From: an uncultured Clostridium sp. | GTDB lineage: Bacteria > Bacillota > Clostridia > Lachnospirales > Lachnospiraceae | Assembly: GCA_900543885.1 (NCBI GenBank) | Contig: UQTA01000082.1 | Location: 1-14,710 of the forward strand | Length of the DNA stretch: 14,710 bases | Direction of reading: 5' to 3' | In this document: piece after piece, positions 7,323 to 12,370 of the stretch | Position numbering within the stretch: the first letter of the stretch is position 1 | How the letters are laid out: each line of letters starts with the position of its first letter | Notes under the pieces: model-generated | The model's input: only the letters and a program-made list of their open reading frames with translations | What the model was told of the DNA's origin: nothing | Databases searched by the model: none | Translations under genes and position numbers: made by a program

Positions 7323-8091
7323 AAACAAGGCCTGGATAGTGGAGAGAGCCGTCCTGATCAGGAATGAGGACTACTGGTTCAGTTGCCATGCGACCATTCT
7401 GATCCATGTAGTACCACTTTCCGTTGATCGTCTGAAGGCCCTTTAGCATGGCACCATCGGAGCCGAGGTAGTACCAGGAACCTTTGTATTGATACCAGAT
7501 GTCATGGACCATCATTCCGGCACCGTCGAACCAGTACCAGAGATTCCTGTCTTTGTACCAGTCATTGGAAACATACTTTCCGGATCCGTCTTTTAAATAG
7601 AAGCGCCAGCCGCCGTCCTCATGTTGCCAACCAGTCTTGACCTGATTCGCTACCGGAGTTAAAAATAGTTTCCGTTCTTCCTGGCGTCTTCTGGTAAGAC
7701 CGGACAGAACCTTTCCTCCAGCTCTGTTGTATGCCAGGATTTTGTCAGCAATTTCCTCTTTCGAGCGGGATTCGGATGCTGTCAGTCCGTCAATGGATCC
7801 AATATTATACGAAAAACTTACAAGAGCGTCAAATTCGTTTTGGTTCCATTTGTATTTGCTGTACTTGTCCACCTTTGGACTGTATTTTTTATCTACAGAT
7901 TGTTTCAACCAGTCATCTGCGGTAGCTTGGCTGATTTTCAAGCCCTGACAGATGGTTGTGCCAGTGATAGCTTTATCGGCGTTAGTGGTACCATAGCCAA
8001 TTGTCCATACTCCTACTGCATCCTGGTAGGCTGTCAGGCGGCAGCCCTCAAACTTTTTTATGAGGTTTAATCCATTATCTGATATTTTCAT
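7318..8091 (-). CDS. Phage endolysin: GH24 lysozyme with choline-binding repeats
   Basis: 257 residues. The N-terminal glycoside hydrolase 24 (T4-lysozyme-like) domain has the catalytic Glu15 (KKFEGC), Asp24 (YQDAVG) and Thr30 (VWTIGYG) with the same 9 and 6 residue spacing as T4 lysozyme. It would cut the MurNAc-GlcNAc bond at the end of the lytic cycle. From residue ~155 there are four or so Trp/Tyr-rich cell-wall-binding repeats (GWQHEDGGWRFYL, NLWYWFDGAGMM, GSWYYLGSDGAM, GKWYYMDQNGRM), suggesting binding to choline-like wall decorations. Start at ATG 8091 has AAAGGAA upstream; a 14-residue longer frame from 8133 lacks one. It is the last lysis gene, and the antisense RNA at 8150-8233 lies over its leader. 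Confidence 0.9.
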   Translation of the reverse strand: MKISDNGLNLIKKFEGCRLTAYQDAVGVWTIGYGTTNADKAITGTTICQGLKISQATADDWLKQSVDKKYSPKVDKYSKYKWNQNEFDALVSFSYNIGSIDGLTASESRSKEEIADKILAYNRAGGKVLSGLTRRRQEERKLFLTPVANQVKTGWQHEDGGWRFYLKDGSGKYVSNDWYKDRNLWYWFDGAGMMVHDIWYQYKGSWYYLGSDGAMLKGLQTINGKWYYMDQNGRMATEPVVLIPDQDGSLHYPGLVF

Positions 8092-8114
8092 AGCATTTCC
8101 TTTCTTTTGGTATC

Positions 8115-8143
8115 TTGAAAAGATTTTTTGCATATGCTATAAT
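8115..8143 (+). promoter_or_regulatory. Promoter of antisense RNA 1
   Basis: TTGAAA (8115-8120), a 17-base spacer and TATAAT (8138-8143), with an extended TGC before the -10. This is close to sigma-A consensus and points against the endolysin and toxin transcripts. Its -10 surroundings CATATGCTATAATGCC nearly equal those of the opposing toxin promoter (CATATGTTATAATGCC). Confidence 0.8.
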
Positions 8144-8149
8144 GCCGTT

Positions 8150-8233
8150 AGGCAAAAAAGATATCAGTATCCATGGTGATACAAACCGAAAGCCCCCGAG
8201 TCTCAACCACTCAGGGGCTTTCTTCCTTTTTTT
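8150..8233 (+). ncRNA. Candidate type I antitoxin RNA (antisense to toxin/endolysin transcript)
   Basis: About 84 nt from the predicted start (~8150) to the T-tract after the terminator. It contains a small GTATC-CATG-GTGATAC hairpin (near 8168-8183) and ends in a GC-rich terminator hairpin. It is convergent with the small hydrophobic peptide gene at 8265-8351, and any minus-strand message running past that gene towards the endolysin would be fully complementary to it. This layout matches Fst- and TxpA/RatA-like type I systems. No Rfam family was recognised; expression is inferred. Confidence 0.6.
8189..8233 (+). terminator. Intrinsic terminator of antisense RNA 1
   Basis: AAAGCCCCCGAG (8189-8200), a 9-base loop and CTCAGGGGCTTT (8210-8221), one C-A mismatch in the stem, then CTTCC and seven T residues. 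The minus-strand side has only short T runs, so it is a stronger terminator for the plus strand. Confidence 0.8.
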
Positions 8234-8264
8234 AGCAGTTAGGCATCTGCAGGCTGGTTACCGT

Positions 8265-8351
8265 TTACTTATCGCCATCCAACCATTTGATGATGTAGTG
8301 GCAGGCTACACCAGCCACAACAGCGACAATAAAAGATATCAGATAATCCAA
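8265..8351 (-). CDS. Candidate type I toxin: 28-aa hydrophobic peptide
   Basis: TTG start at 8351 preceded by AAAGGGGGTG with 7-base spacing, an almost ideal ribosome site. The peptide is a single membrane helix (about residues 4-20, LISFIVAVVAGVACHYI) followed by a charged tail KWLDGDK, the usual shape of type I toxins. Similar short peptides with a KWLDG-like tail are, as far as I recall, frequent and unannotated in Clostridia prophages. It sits between the holin and endolysin genes, so a small lysis-accessory or holin-like role is the alternative. The coding bases themselves do not overlap the antisense RNA; the pairing would be in the 3' part of the message. Confidence 0.65.
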   Translation of the reverse strand: MDYLISFIVAVVAGVACHYIIKWLDGDK

Positions 8352-8398
8352 GGTAATACACCCCCTTTCCTTACCGGTATAGGGGCGGTAACATTGGC

Positions 8399-8427
8399 AT
8401 TATAACATATGAGTGTGGTTTATACTA
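8399..8427 (-). promoter_or_regulatory. Promoter of the small hydrophobic peptide gene
   Basis: On the minus strand a perfect TATAAT (8399-8404) with extended TGT before it; the -35 region (TAGTAT) is poor. It would start a message about 40 bases before the TTG codon. Confidence 0.6.
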
Positions 8428-8435
8428 CTGCTTTA

Positions 8436-8449
8436 TTGCGACGTCGCAA
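8436..8449. promoter_or_regulatory. Perfect 14-bp palindrome TTGCGACGTCGCAA, copy 1
   Basis: Perfect dyad, centred about 50 bases upstream of the predicted toxin transcript start. The identical 14-mer, with flanking A on each side also shared, recurs at 13449-13462 in front of the integrase. Likely a binding site of a dimeric regulator. Confidence 0.6.
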
Positions 8450-8451
8450 AG

Positions 8452-8473
8452 GGCAGCCATAACCCGGGCTGCC
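8452..8473. terminator. GC-rich hairpin after the holin gene
   Basis: GGCAGCC (8452-8458), an 8-base loop, GGCTGCC (8467-8473). It follows the holin stop on the minus strand but has no T-tract, so it may slow or protect transcripts rather than terminate them. Confidence 0.4.
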
Positions 8474-8501
8474 GCGGGAGATGTATCTGGATCACCTCCT
8501 C

Positions 8502-8765
8502 TTACATCTTTCCAACCTGCTTAATGATCTGGTTTGCACCGGTTGCTGCCAGCCCGGATACAATGCCAATGGCTGCAGCGTTGATCACATCTGTTGCTGG
8601 AAACTCCGGCATAAGGTACATACCGGCCACTCCCAGGATACCGCCGGTCACTCCACAAATTACCGGGATAACCTCATCCTTGACCTTGGTAGTTGCCTTG
8701 CAGGCCATGCCGCCCAGGTAACAGATTGCTGTGATCGCTGTTACACTTCCAATCCCAAAATCCAT
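8502..8765 (-). CDS. Phage holin (Phage_holin_5_2-like)
   Basis: 87 residues with three hydrophobic helices (about 5-25, 33-53, 60-80). The pattern VTAITAICYLGG, VIPVICGVTGGILGVAGMY and AIGIVSGLAATGANQ is characteristic of the holin family found before endolysins in Clostridia prophages. It would form membrane lesions that release the endolysin. AGGAGG lies 7 bases before ATG. It follows the accessory membrane protein gene by 2 bases, so the lysis genes are one operon. Confidence 0.85.
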   Translation of the reverse strand: MDFGIGSVTAITAICYLGGMACKATTKVKDEVIPVICGVTGGILGVAGMYLMPEFPATDVINAAAIGIVSGLAATGANQIIKQVGKM

Positions 8766-8767
8766 AT

Positions 8768-9109
8768 CTATACCTCCTGTTCTGCCGGCTCATATGGTAA
8801 AGCCAGACATCTGTTATAAAGATCTTCTCCGGTTCCATTTCCACCCAATGCTTTATATGGCCTGAACATGTACTCCAGATTGTCTCTGTCTTCCAAGGTA
8901 CAAGATTTCCTTTTTAAATAAAATGTACATGCCTGGTAAAGACGGTCATGGAGGAGTGCCAGAACTCCTGCATTGATAGCATTTGTTCTGGCACGTTCTG
9001 CCTTTAATTGTTTGGATAATTTATGATATGCTCCGGAAAGCAACACAGAGATAATCCCAAACACCCATGAAACCCAATGCACAGATATGTACTGCATGAT
9101 CGATTCCAT
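8768..9109 (-). CDS. Lysis-module membrane protein of unknown function
   Basis: 113 residues. One N-terminal membrane helix (about residues 8-28, HWVSWVFGIISVLLSGAY) is followed by a basic, coiled-coil-like part and a conserved-looking segment GVLALLHDRLYQ...EDRDNLEYMFRPYKALGGNGTGEDL. Proteins with this layout are common between tail genes and holin in Clostridia prophages; I do not know a function. Start ATG at 9109 is set by GGAGG inside the end of the preceding gene, 3 bases apart. A holin-partner or minor structural role is possible. Confidence 0.75.
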   Translation of the reverse strand: MESIMQYISVHWVSWVFGIISVLLSGAYHKLSKQLKAERARTNAINAGVLALLHDRLYQACTFYLKRKSCTLEDRDNLEYMFRPYKALGGNGTGEDLYNRCLALPYEPAEQEV

Positions 9110-9112
9110 GAC

Positions 9113-9256
9113 TTACTCCTCCGTGATCAGATCTTCGCACTCCAGGTCAATCAAGACCTGTTTTACCTGAGGCTTGATTTTTTCTGGTACCTCTTCAATT
9201 TTTTTCTTTCCATTGCGTATCAGATTTGCATATACTTTTGCCATGTAGCTTGCCAT
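9113..9256 (-). CDS. CD1375-family small phage protein
   Basis: 47 residues beginning MASYMAKVYANLIRNGKKK, followed by IEEVPEKIKPQVKQVL and an acidic tail. This opening and the IEEVPE...VK motif are what NCBI calls CD1375 family protein, found beside tail genes in Clostridia prophages; function unknown. Start ATG 9256 has GGAGG upstream, within the end of the preceding gene. It lies 2 bases after that gene and 3 bases before the next, so the genes are translationally coupled. Confidence 0.8.
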   Translation of the reverse strand: MASYMAKVYANLIRNGKKKIEEVPEKIKPQVKQVLIDLECEDLITEE

Positions 9257-9258
9257 GA

Positions 9259-9624
9259 TTAAGCCTCCTTTGTGGTTGTAGTAGTCTGGTTTGCTTCGTA
9301 AAGTTCAGTCAATGCTAACTGGGTGTTAGTGACCTCATCTTCCAATGCCAGGTTAGCTTCATACTGCTCGGTAAGGGCTAACTGGGCTTCGGTGAGCTGG
9401 TTTTCCAGTTCTGTTACCCGGTTCTGTAATTTTCCAATATCTGACTCTGGCAAATAAGAAAATACTGGCTTTGGATCATCTGGATTTGTCACATCAATAC
9501 GTTCCAGCTGACCTCCATCCGGTATGTCCAAAAATAATGCCAGAAGCCCCTGTGGAACCTGGTCTTCTCCGTAAAAGATTGACCAGATTTTTCCGGTTGC
9601 ATCATAGATTACTAATGCTTTCAT
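9259..9624 (-). CDS. Phage protein with N-terminal domain and coiled-coil repeat
   Basis: 121 residues from ATG 9624 (AAAGAGGTG ends 6 bases upstream; an earlier ATG or GTG would sit on the ribosome site). The N-terminal 60 residues (ALVIYDATGKIWSIFYGE, IPDGGQLERIDVT, PVFSYLPESDIGKL) resemble a small protein often found at the tail-fibre end of Clostridia prophage late operons. The rest is a coiled coil with an internal repeat, QLALTEQYEAN and QLALTELYEAN, about 28 residues apart, and a Thr-rich end. A tail-associated or host-contact function is inferred from position only. Confidence 0.7.
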   Translation of the reverse strand: MKALVIYDATGKIWSIFYGEDQVPQGLLALFLDIPDGGQLERIDVTNPDDPKPVFSYLPESDIGKLQNRVTELENQLTEAQLALTEQYEANLALEDEVTNTQLALTELYEANQTTTTTKEA

Positions 9625-9650
9625 TTTCATCACCTCTTTTTATCTGAATT

Positions 9651-10005
9651 TAATTATCATATCCAGTGTAATAGCAATTGTACTGTGCATTAGCACTATA
9701 TACCTTTATCGTAATGCTATTTCCACTTCTACTCATTGTATATGCAGGACAACCTGGTAAAACAATAGTATCTTTCGCGTTCCAAGGAACCGTTATGGAA
9801 ACGTTATTAGCATCACCAACTTTCATTAAAACCCAAGCTGTAATGTAAAAACCTGGTGATATAGTAATGTATCCACTACCATTTGAATTAATCTGTTTAA
9901 TTCTTCGTCCGTCCAGCCAGTTCTATGCTTAATGGCGCTGATCCAATCTCTCGGCCAATACCATCAATCCGGTTTACGCGGATCTCTTACTACTTTTTTT
10001 GCCAT
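9651..10005 (-). pseudogene. Remnant of a phage tail fibre / tail protein, internally deleted
   Basis: AGGAGGTG precedes ATG at 10005, but this frame ends after MAKKVVRDPRKPD. In a second frame the sequence reads VNRIDGIGREIGSAPLSIEL-AGRT-KN-stop, which resembles the start of Clostridia prophage tail proteins. In a third frame a C-terminal piece follows (IKQINSNGSGYITISPGF, then TAWVLMKVGDANN, and on to a stop near 9651), a beta-rich, Gly/Ser/Asn-rich tail-fibre-like end. So three frames each carry recognisable fragments within 355 bases: the middle of the gene has been lost and the joint is out of frame. I cannot place the joint precisely. Confidence 0.6.
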
Positions 10006-10063
10006 TGTGTTCACCTCCTACTCCAACAGCTTCTCAATGGGTAAATGAGAACCGTTAATATGC

Positions 10064-10093
10064 TTGTTTTCCTTATCTCCCTAGTGCTATACT
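10064..10093 (+). promoter_or_regulatory. Promoter of the DUF2513 gene
   Basis: TTGTTT (10064-10069), an 18-base spacer and TATACT (10088-10093) with extended TGC. It reads away from the late genes. A GGCG-TTGCA-GCGCC dyad lies about 10 bases downstream. Confidence 0.55.
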
Positions 10094-10141
10094 TTTCATA
10101 CAGGCGTTGCAGCGCCGCGTACAAAAGGAAGGAGACATCTC

Positions 10142-10540
10142 ATGAAATTAAATCCTGATTGCATTCGTGATATTCTTATAGATATTGAAGACACCACAAC
10201 CATAAATACTGCCTGGAAATATAACTCTCATAATCCTTCTAAACGTTTGCTTAATTACAACCAATTTGAAATTGCTTATCATGCACGATACTGTTACGAA
10301 GCAAATCTGATAAAAGATTTCTCTATTGGTGGCAACAGCGAAAGCGTATTTGCTTCGGATCTTACTCCAAAAGGTCATAATTTTTTATCCAACATCCGAG
10401 AAAATAAGATTTGGAATGGCGTAAAGATAATCGCAGGGAAAGTTGGTTCTTCTTCCCTTGATGCCCTTATTCAAATATCCACCAATGTTATAACTGAACT
10501 CATCAAAGCTCAGTTCGGCATCGGTATCACTTCTCCCTAA
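10142..10540 (+). CDS. DUF2513 domain-containing phage protein
   Basis: 132 residues. The opening MKLNPDCIRDILIDIEDTTT, the middle FEIAYHARYCYEANLIKDF and LTPKGHNFLSNIRENKIWN fit DUF2513, a small winged-helix-like family carried by phages and ICEs and often found near regulators. The helix-rich C-terminus (KVGSSSLDALIQISTNVITELIKAQFG) is typical. AAGGAAGGAG lies 9 bases before ATG. It converges with, and overlaps by 14 bases, the membrane-protein gene on the other strand. Function is not established; regulation or immunity is inferred. Confidence 0.75.
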   Translation: MKLNPDCIRDILIDIEDTTTINTAWKYNSHNPSKRLLNYNQFEIAYHARYCYEANLIKDFSIGGNSESVFASDLTPKGHNFLSNIRENKIWNGVKIIAGKVGSSSLDALIQISTNVITELIKAQFGIGITSP

Positions 10541-10721
10541 TGCCTAGCAGCTTTAATGCCGCTTTCGTCTGATATTTCTGTATTGTGCTATTATCCGGTA
10601 TTTCCTGTCCGCATTCTGCATAATACAGAAGCACCGCCATAAAGCTCAACCGATATACAATCCATTTGGAAATTGCGACTACTAAAGTAATCACCAGCAG
10701 TGCTATTACCACTTCTCTCAC
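10527..10721 (-). CDS. Small phage membrane protein (64 aa)
   Basis: An N-terminal membrane helix (about residues 3-22, EVVIALLVITLVVAISKWIV) and a soluble tail with LLYYAECGQEIPDNSTIQKY. Proteins of this layout (helix, LLYY..E.G...P, short helix) commonly follow Cro-like genes in Clostridia prophages. Start GTG at 10721 overlaps the frame-corrected stop of the Cro-like gene; GTG at 10712, 7 bases after GGGGG, is an equally good or better start. Function unknown. Confidence 0.6.
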   Translation of the reverse strand: MREVVIALLVITLVVAISKWIVYRLSFMAVLLYYAECGQEIPDNSTIQKYQTKAALKLLGIREK

Positions 10722-10953
10722 CCCCTTTCTTTATCATTCCTACATTTTGTAGAATTGCTATTAAAAAAATAGTATCTACACTTTCTTTCAAAGCTTTCGC
10801 GATAATTTTGGCATTACCCACAGAAATCTCATCCGGATTTTCCTCCCATGCAGCGTATGTATTTCTATGCACACCACACTTGGATGCCATTTCTGCCTGC
10901 GAAATCTCCTTGGCCAATCTCCACTGTTTTAATGAAAGGCCCACTTTCCTCAC
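10591..10953 (-). CDS. Cro-like XRE regulator, probably frameshifted near its end
   Basis: The helix-turn-helix covers about residues 8-62 (LKQWRLAKEISQAEMASKCG, HRNTYAAWEENP, IAKALKESVDTIF). It faces the CI-like gene across a shared operator region, as in lambda-like switches. As read, the protein runs to 120 residues, but after VDTIF the remainder is in the frame overlapping the next gene by 130 bases and looks like nonsense. Restoring one T in the run of seven (10763-10769) gives FFNSNSTKCRNDKERG and a TGA at 10718-10720, overlapping the next GTG. That 78-residue form fits the family. GTG start at 10953; GTG at 10944 is an alternative. Cause may be mutation or homopolymer error. Confidence 0.75.
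   Translation of the reverse strand: MRKVGLSLKQWRLAKEISQAEMASKCGVHRNTYAAWEENPDEISVGNAKIIAKALKESVDTIFLIAILQNVGMIKKGGERSGNSTAGDYFSSRNFQMDCISVELYGGASVLCRMRTGNTG
10740..10752. promoter_or_regulatory. Operator-like site inside the Cro-like gene
   Basis: CTACATTTTGTAG, the same dyad as the four sites in the switch region, placed at the 3' end of the Cro-like coding sequence. Possibly a roadblock site. Confidence 0.5.
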
Positions 10954-10957
10954 ATCC

Positions 10958-11061
10958 CTACGTTTTGTAGATTATTTGTAGTATGCTCCACGTTTTGTAG
11001 TGTGTCAACAGTTTTTTCTACATTTTGCATATTTTATTTGACATCATCCTACAAAACGTAT
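10958..11061. promoter_or_regulatory. Operator array of the lysis-lysogeny switch (four sites)
   Basis: Sites fitting CTACrTTTTGTAG: 10958-10970 (perfect outer dyad, at the start of the Cro-like gene), 10988-11000 (one end CCAC), 11018-11030 (end GCAT) and 11049-11061 (on the minus strand ATACGTTTTGTAG). Sites 10988 and 11049 each lie in the 17-base spacer of one of the two divergent promoters, so a bound repressor would shut each. The CI-like and Cro-like proteins are the likely ligands. Confidence 0.75.
10980..11008 (-). promoter_or_regulatory. Promoter of the Cro-like gene
   Basis: On the minus strand TTGACA (11003-11008), a 17-base spacer and CATACT (10980-10985). An operator fills the spacer. 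Confidence 0.7.
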
Positions 11062-11066
11062 ATAAT
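11038..11066 (+). promoter_or_regulatory. Promoter of the CI-like gene
   Basis: Full consensus TTGACA (11038-11043), 17-base spacer, TATAAT (11061-11066). An operator occupies the spacer and touches the -10. Confidence 0.85.
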
Positions 11067-11091
11067 CCAAATTAGAAAGGCGGTGCATTAA

Positions 11092-11478
11092 ATGAGTATC
11101 GGAGATAATATAAAAAAATGGAGAGAACATAGAAATCTTAAACAATCCGAATTGGCAGAAATGCTCGGCGTAAGTGATAAAACAGTATCATCTTGGGAAA
11201 TAAATCGTACCGAACCTAAAATGGGAATGGTGGAAAAAATAAGTTCCGCTTTACATTGTAAAAAAACAGATATTATTGGAATAGATGATGTATCTGACGA
11301 ACCCTACTATCTCAACGATGAGACCCGCGAAATCGCCCAGGAAGTATTTGAAAACCCAGAGTTGCGCTCACTCTTCCATGTTGCCAGAGACATTCCGCCG
11401 GAACGTTTGAAAGCACATATAGAATTTATGAAGAATTTAAAAGACCAGGAAAAAGGTGACCCTGACGAACCATGTTAA
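11092..11478 (+). CDS. CI-like XRE transcriptional repressor
   Basis: 128 residues. The HTH_3 domain spans about residues 4-60 (IKKWREHRNLKQSELAEMLG, SDKTVSSWEINRTEPK). The rest is acidic and helical (DETREIAQEVFENPELRSLF, ARDIPPERLKAHIEFMKNLK), a length and layout common to ImmR/CI-like repressors of Firmicutes elements without a self-cleaving peptidase domain. GAAAGGCGG lies 8 bases before ATG. A perfect consensus promoter with an internal operator suggests autoregulation. It is divergent from the Cro-like gene and is followed by the second type I toxin candidate and an ImmA-like gene, the partner that normally removes such repressors. Confidence 0.88.
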   Translation: MSIGDNIKKWREHRNLKQSELAEMLGVSDKTVSSWEINRTEPKMGMVEKISSALHCKKTDIIGIDDVSDEPYYLNDETREIAQEVFENPELRSLFHVARDIPPERLKAHIEFMKNLKDQEKGDPDEPC

Positions 11479-11532
11479 TCCGGTCAGCACATTGACAATA
11501 ATATACTTACCAAAGGAGCTGAAGGGGCGATT

Positions 11533-11607
11533 ATGTCAGCCGCCGGACGATATACAGAAGGAGGCTGGTGCGTATGGTTACATATTCTGATTTATTTCAG
11601 TTTGTGA
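11533..11607 (+). CDS. Short leader ORF overlapping the toxin 2 gene
   Basis: 24 codons from ATG 11533 (MSAAGRYTEGGWCVWLHILI and four more). AAAGGAG and AAGGGG lie upstream. It overlaps the toxin start out of frame, and its coding bases include the toxin ribosome site. It may couple or limit toxin translation; it may equally be chance. Confidence 0.3.
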   Translation: MSAAGRYTEGGWCVWLHILIYFSL

Positions 11608-11660
11608 TTATGCTTTGTGCTGTGATAACCCTCGTTGCTTATTTTACACACAAAAAATAG
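11574..11660 (+). CDS. Candidate type I toxin: putative holin-like toxin peptide (28 aa)
   Basis: The start MVTYSDLFQF is the signature opening of the putative holin-like toxin family (Hol_Tox, PF16935), followed by one membrane helix (FVIMLCAVITLVAYF) and the basic end THKK. AAGGAGG lies 9 bases before ATG 11574; a GTG at 11568 is less likely. Its stop codon is inside the left arm of a bidirectional terminator, beyond which a convergent antisense RNA starts. It follows the CI-like repressor gene, within what may be the same transcript. The alternative is a true small holin, but it lies in the control region, far from the lysis genes. Confidence 0.75.
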   Translation: MVTYSDLFQFVIMLCAVITLVAYFTHKK

Positions 11661-11747
11661 CGCCCTCGTCCTGGTAAGATAAGGCGCTATTTTTTAGGCT
11701 AATGCTTGCCGGCGGCTAGGTGTACTCTAGCTTTTAGCTCTCTCGTT
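11650..11747 (-). ncRNA. Candidate type I antitoxin RNA 2
   Basis: About 98 nt from a predicted start near 11747, running towards the toxin gene. It includes a hairpin GCTAG-AGTACAC-CTAGC (11715-11731) and ends in the shared terminator. The overlap with the toxin message is the 3' untranslated part and the last codons. A consensus promoter with no coding sequence behind it is strong support for a small RNA. Confidence 0.65.
11652..11695. terminator. Bidirectional terminator between toxin 2 and its antisense RNA
   Basis: AAAAAATAGCGCC (11652-11664) and GGCGCTATTTTTT (11683-11695) form a perfect 13-bp stem with an 18-base loop. There are A/T runs on both sides, so it can end both convergent transcripts, as in par/Fst-type loci. 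Confidence 0.88.
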
Positions 11748-11753
11748 AAGTAT

Positions 11754-11782
11754 ATTATAGGTCAAACAATTTTATTTGTCAA
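11754..11782 (-). promoter_or_regulatory. Promoter of antitoxin RNA 2
   Basis: On the minus strand, full consensus TTGACA (11777-11782), 17-base spacer, TATAAT (11754-11759). Confidence 0.85.
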
Positions 11783-11802
11783 ATACACAAAGGAGAATGC
11801 TT

Positions 11803-12027
11803 TTGAATAATCCACTACTATCCGAAGCGATCGGTGTTTACTATCTGGATATGGATACCGCTGTAGAAGAACAGATCAGCTTTAACTTTGACGGCAGCTT
11901 TTCTATTTTTATCAATGCCAAGTTAAACTATGAGCGCCAAATGCTAGCTTATCAACATGCCATACAGCATATTATGCAAAATGATTTTTCCAAAGCGGAT
12001 GCAGATGAAATTGAAAGGGCTATGTGA
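11803..12027 (+). CDS. ImmA/IrrE-like small protein with altered metallopeptidase motif
   Basis: About 74 residues. The segment FDGSFSIFINAKLNYERQML followed by AYQHAIQHIMQNDFSKADADEIE fits short ImmA-like proteins of Clostridia prophages (typically INxxLxxExQxxxYxHExxHIxxxDF). The zinc motif HExxH reads HAIQH here: the catalytic Glu is Ala (GCC), so peptidase activity is not expected. ImmA normally cleaves the ImmR/CI-like repressor to induce the element. TTG 11803, 7 bases after GGAG, is my choice of start; ATG 11797 lies too close to the ribosome site, and the reading frame is also open upstream into the antisense RNA promoter. Confidence 0.6.
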   Translation: MNNPLLSEAIGVYYLDMDTAVEEQISFNFDGSFSIFINAKLNYERQMLAYQHAIQHIMQNDFSKADADEIERAM

Positions 12028-12064
12028 CCCGGCGCTGGCCGTCATAGAAAAGTTTTGAAGAGCA

Positions 12065-12097
12065 ATACTATTGCAGAAAGGAAGTGTTAATATGCCA
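12065..12097 (+). repeat. Translation-start repeat, copy 1
   Basis: 33 bases (ATACTAT...CAGAAAGGAAGTGTT...TGCCA) up to and including the first two codons of the DUF4160 gene. 29 of 33 bases match 12698-12730 before the Uma2 gene, with start codons aligned. Confidence 0.6.
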
Positions 12098-12307
12098 GAA
12101 TTAAGCCGTTTTGAAGGAATGGTTATAAAAATGTTATTCAATGATACTGTACAGCACAACAAGCCCCATATCCATGTAACATATGGTGAATATAAAGCTT
12201 CTGTCGGTATCGATGGCGAACTTCTTGCCGGTTCACTCCCGCAAAGGCAGTATAAAATGCTGGTTGGATGGTTGGCTTTGCATGAAGAAGAAGCTTATGC
12301 AGCCTAG
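12092..12307 (+). CDS. DUF4160 domain-containing protein, cut by a Trp-to-stop change
   Basis: MPELSRFEGMVIKMLFND, KPHIHVTYGEYKASVGID, LAGSLPQRQYKMLVGWLALH is the standard DUF4160 layout. At codon 72 a TAG (12305-12307) stands where the family has Trp (AAW/ANW), and the frame then continues NKAVRGEHFDKIKPLQ-TAA to 12358, exactly the usual C-terminus. So the gene was about 89 codons long and is now short by 18. ATG 12092 is preferred, with GGAAG 8 bases upstream. DUF4160 genes are nearly always beside DUF2442, as here (12 bases after the original stop); the pair has been suggested to be toxin-antitoxin-like, which I cannot test. Confidence 0.8.
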   Translation: MPELSRFEGMVIKMLFNDTVQHNKPHIHVTYGEYKASVGIDGELLAGSLPQRQYKMLVGWLALHEEEAYAA

Positions 12308-12370
12308 AATAAAGCTGTACGTGGAGAGCATTTTGATAAGATTAAGCCATTACAGTAAAGGAGGGTTATT

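Noticed and set aside
8413..8819. Plus-strand frames of ~100 residues over the holin region
   Set aside because: They are antisense to the holin gene, lack ribosome sites and have Cys/His-rich compositions typical of shadow frames.
11491..11520. TTGACA at 11492-11497 as the toxin 2 promoter
   Set aside because: No acceptable -10 lies 16-18 bases downstream; the nearby TATACT is only 4 bases away, so toxin transcription may come from the CI-like promoter.
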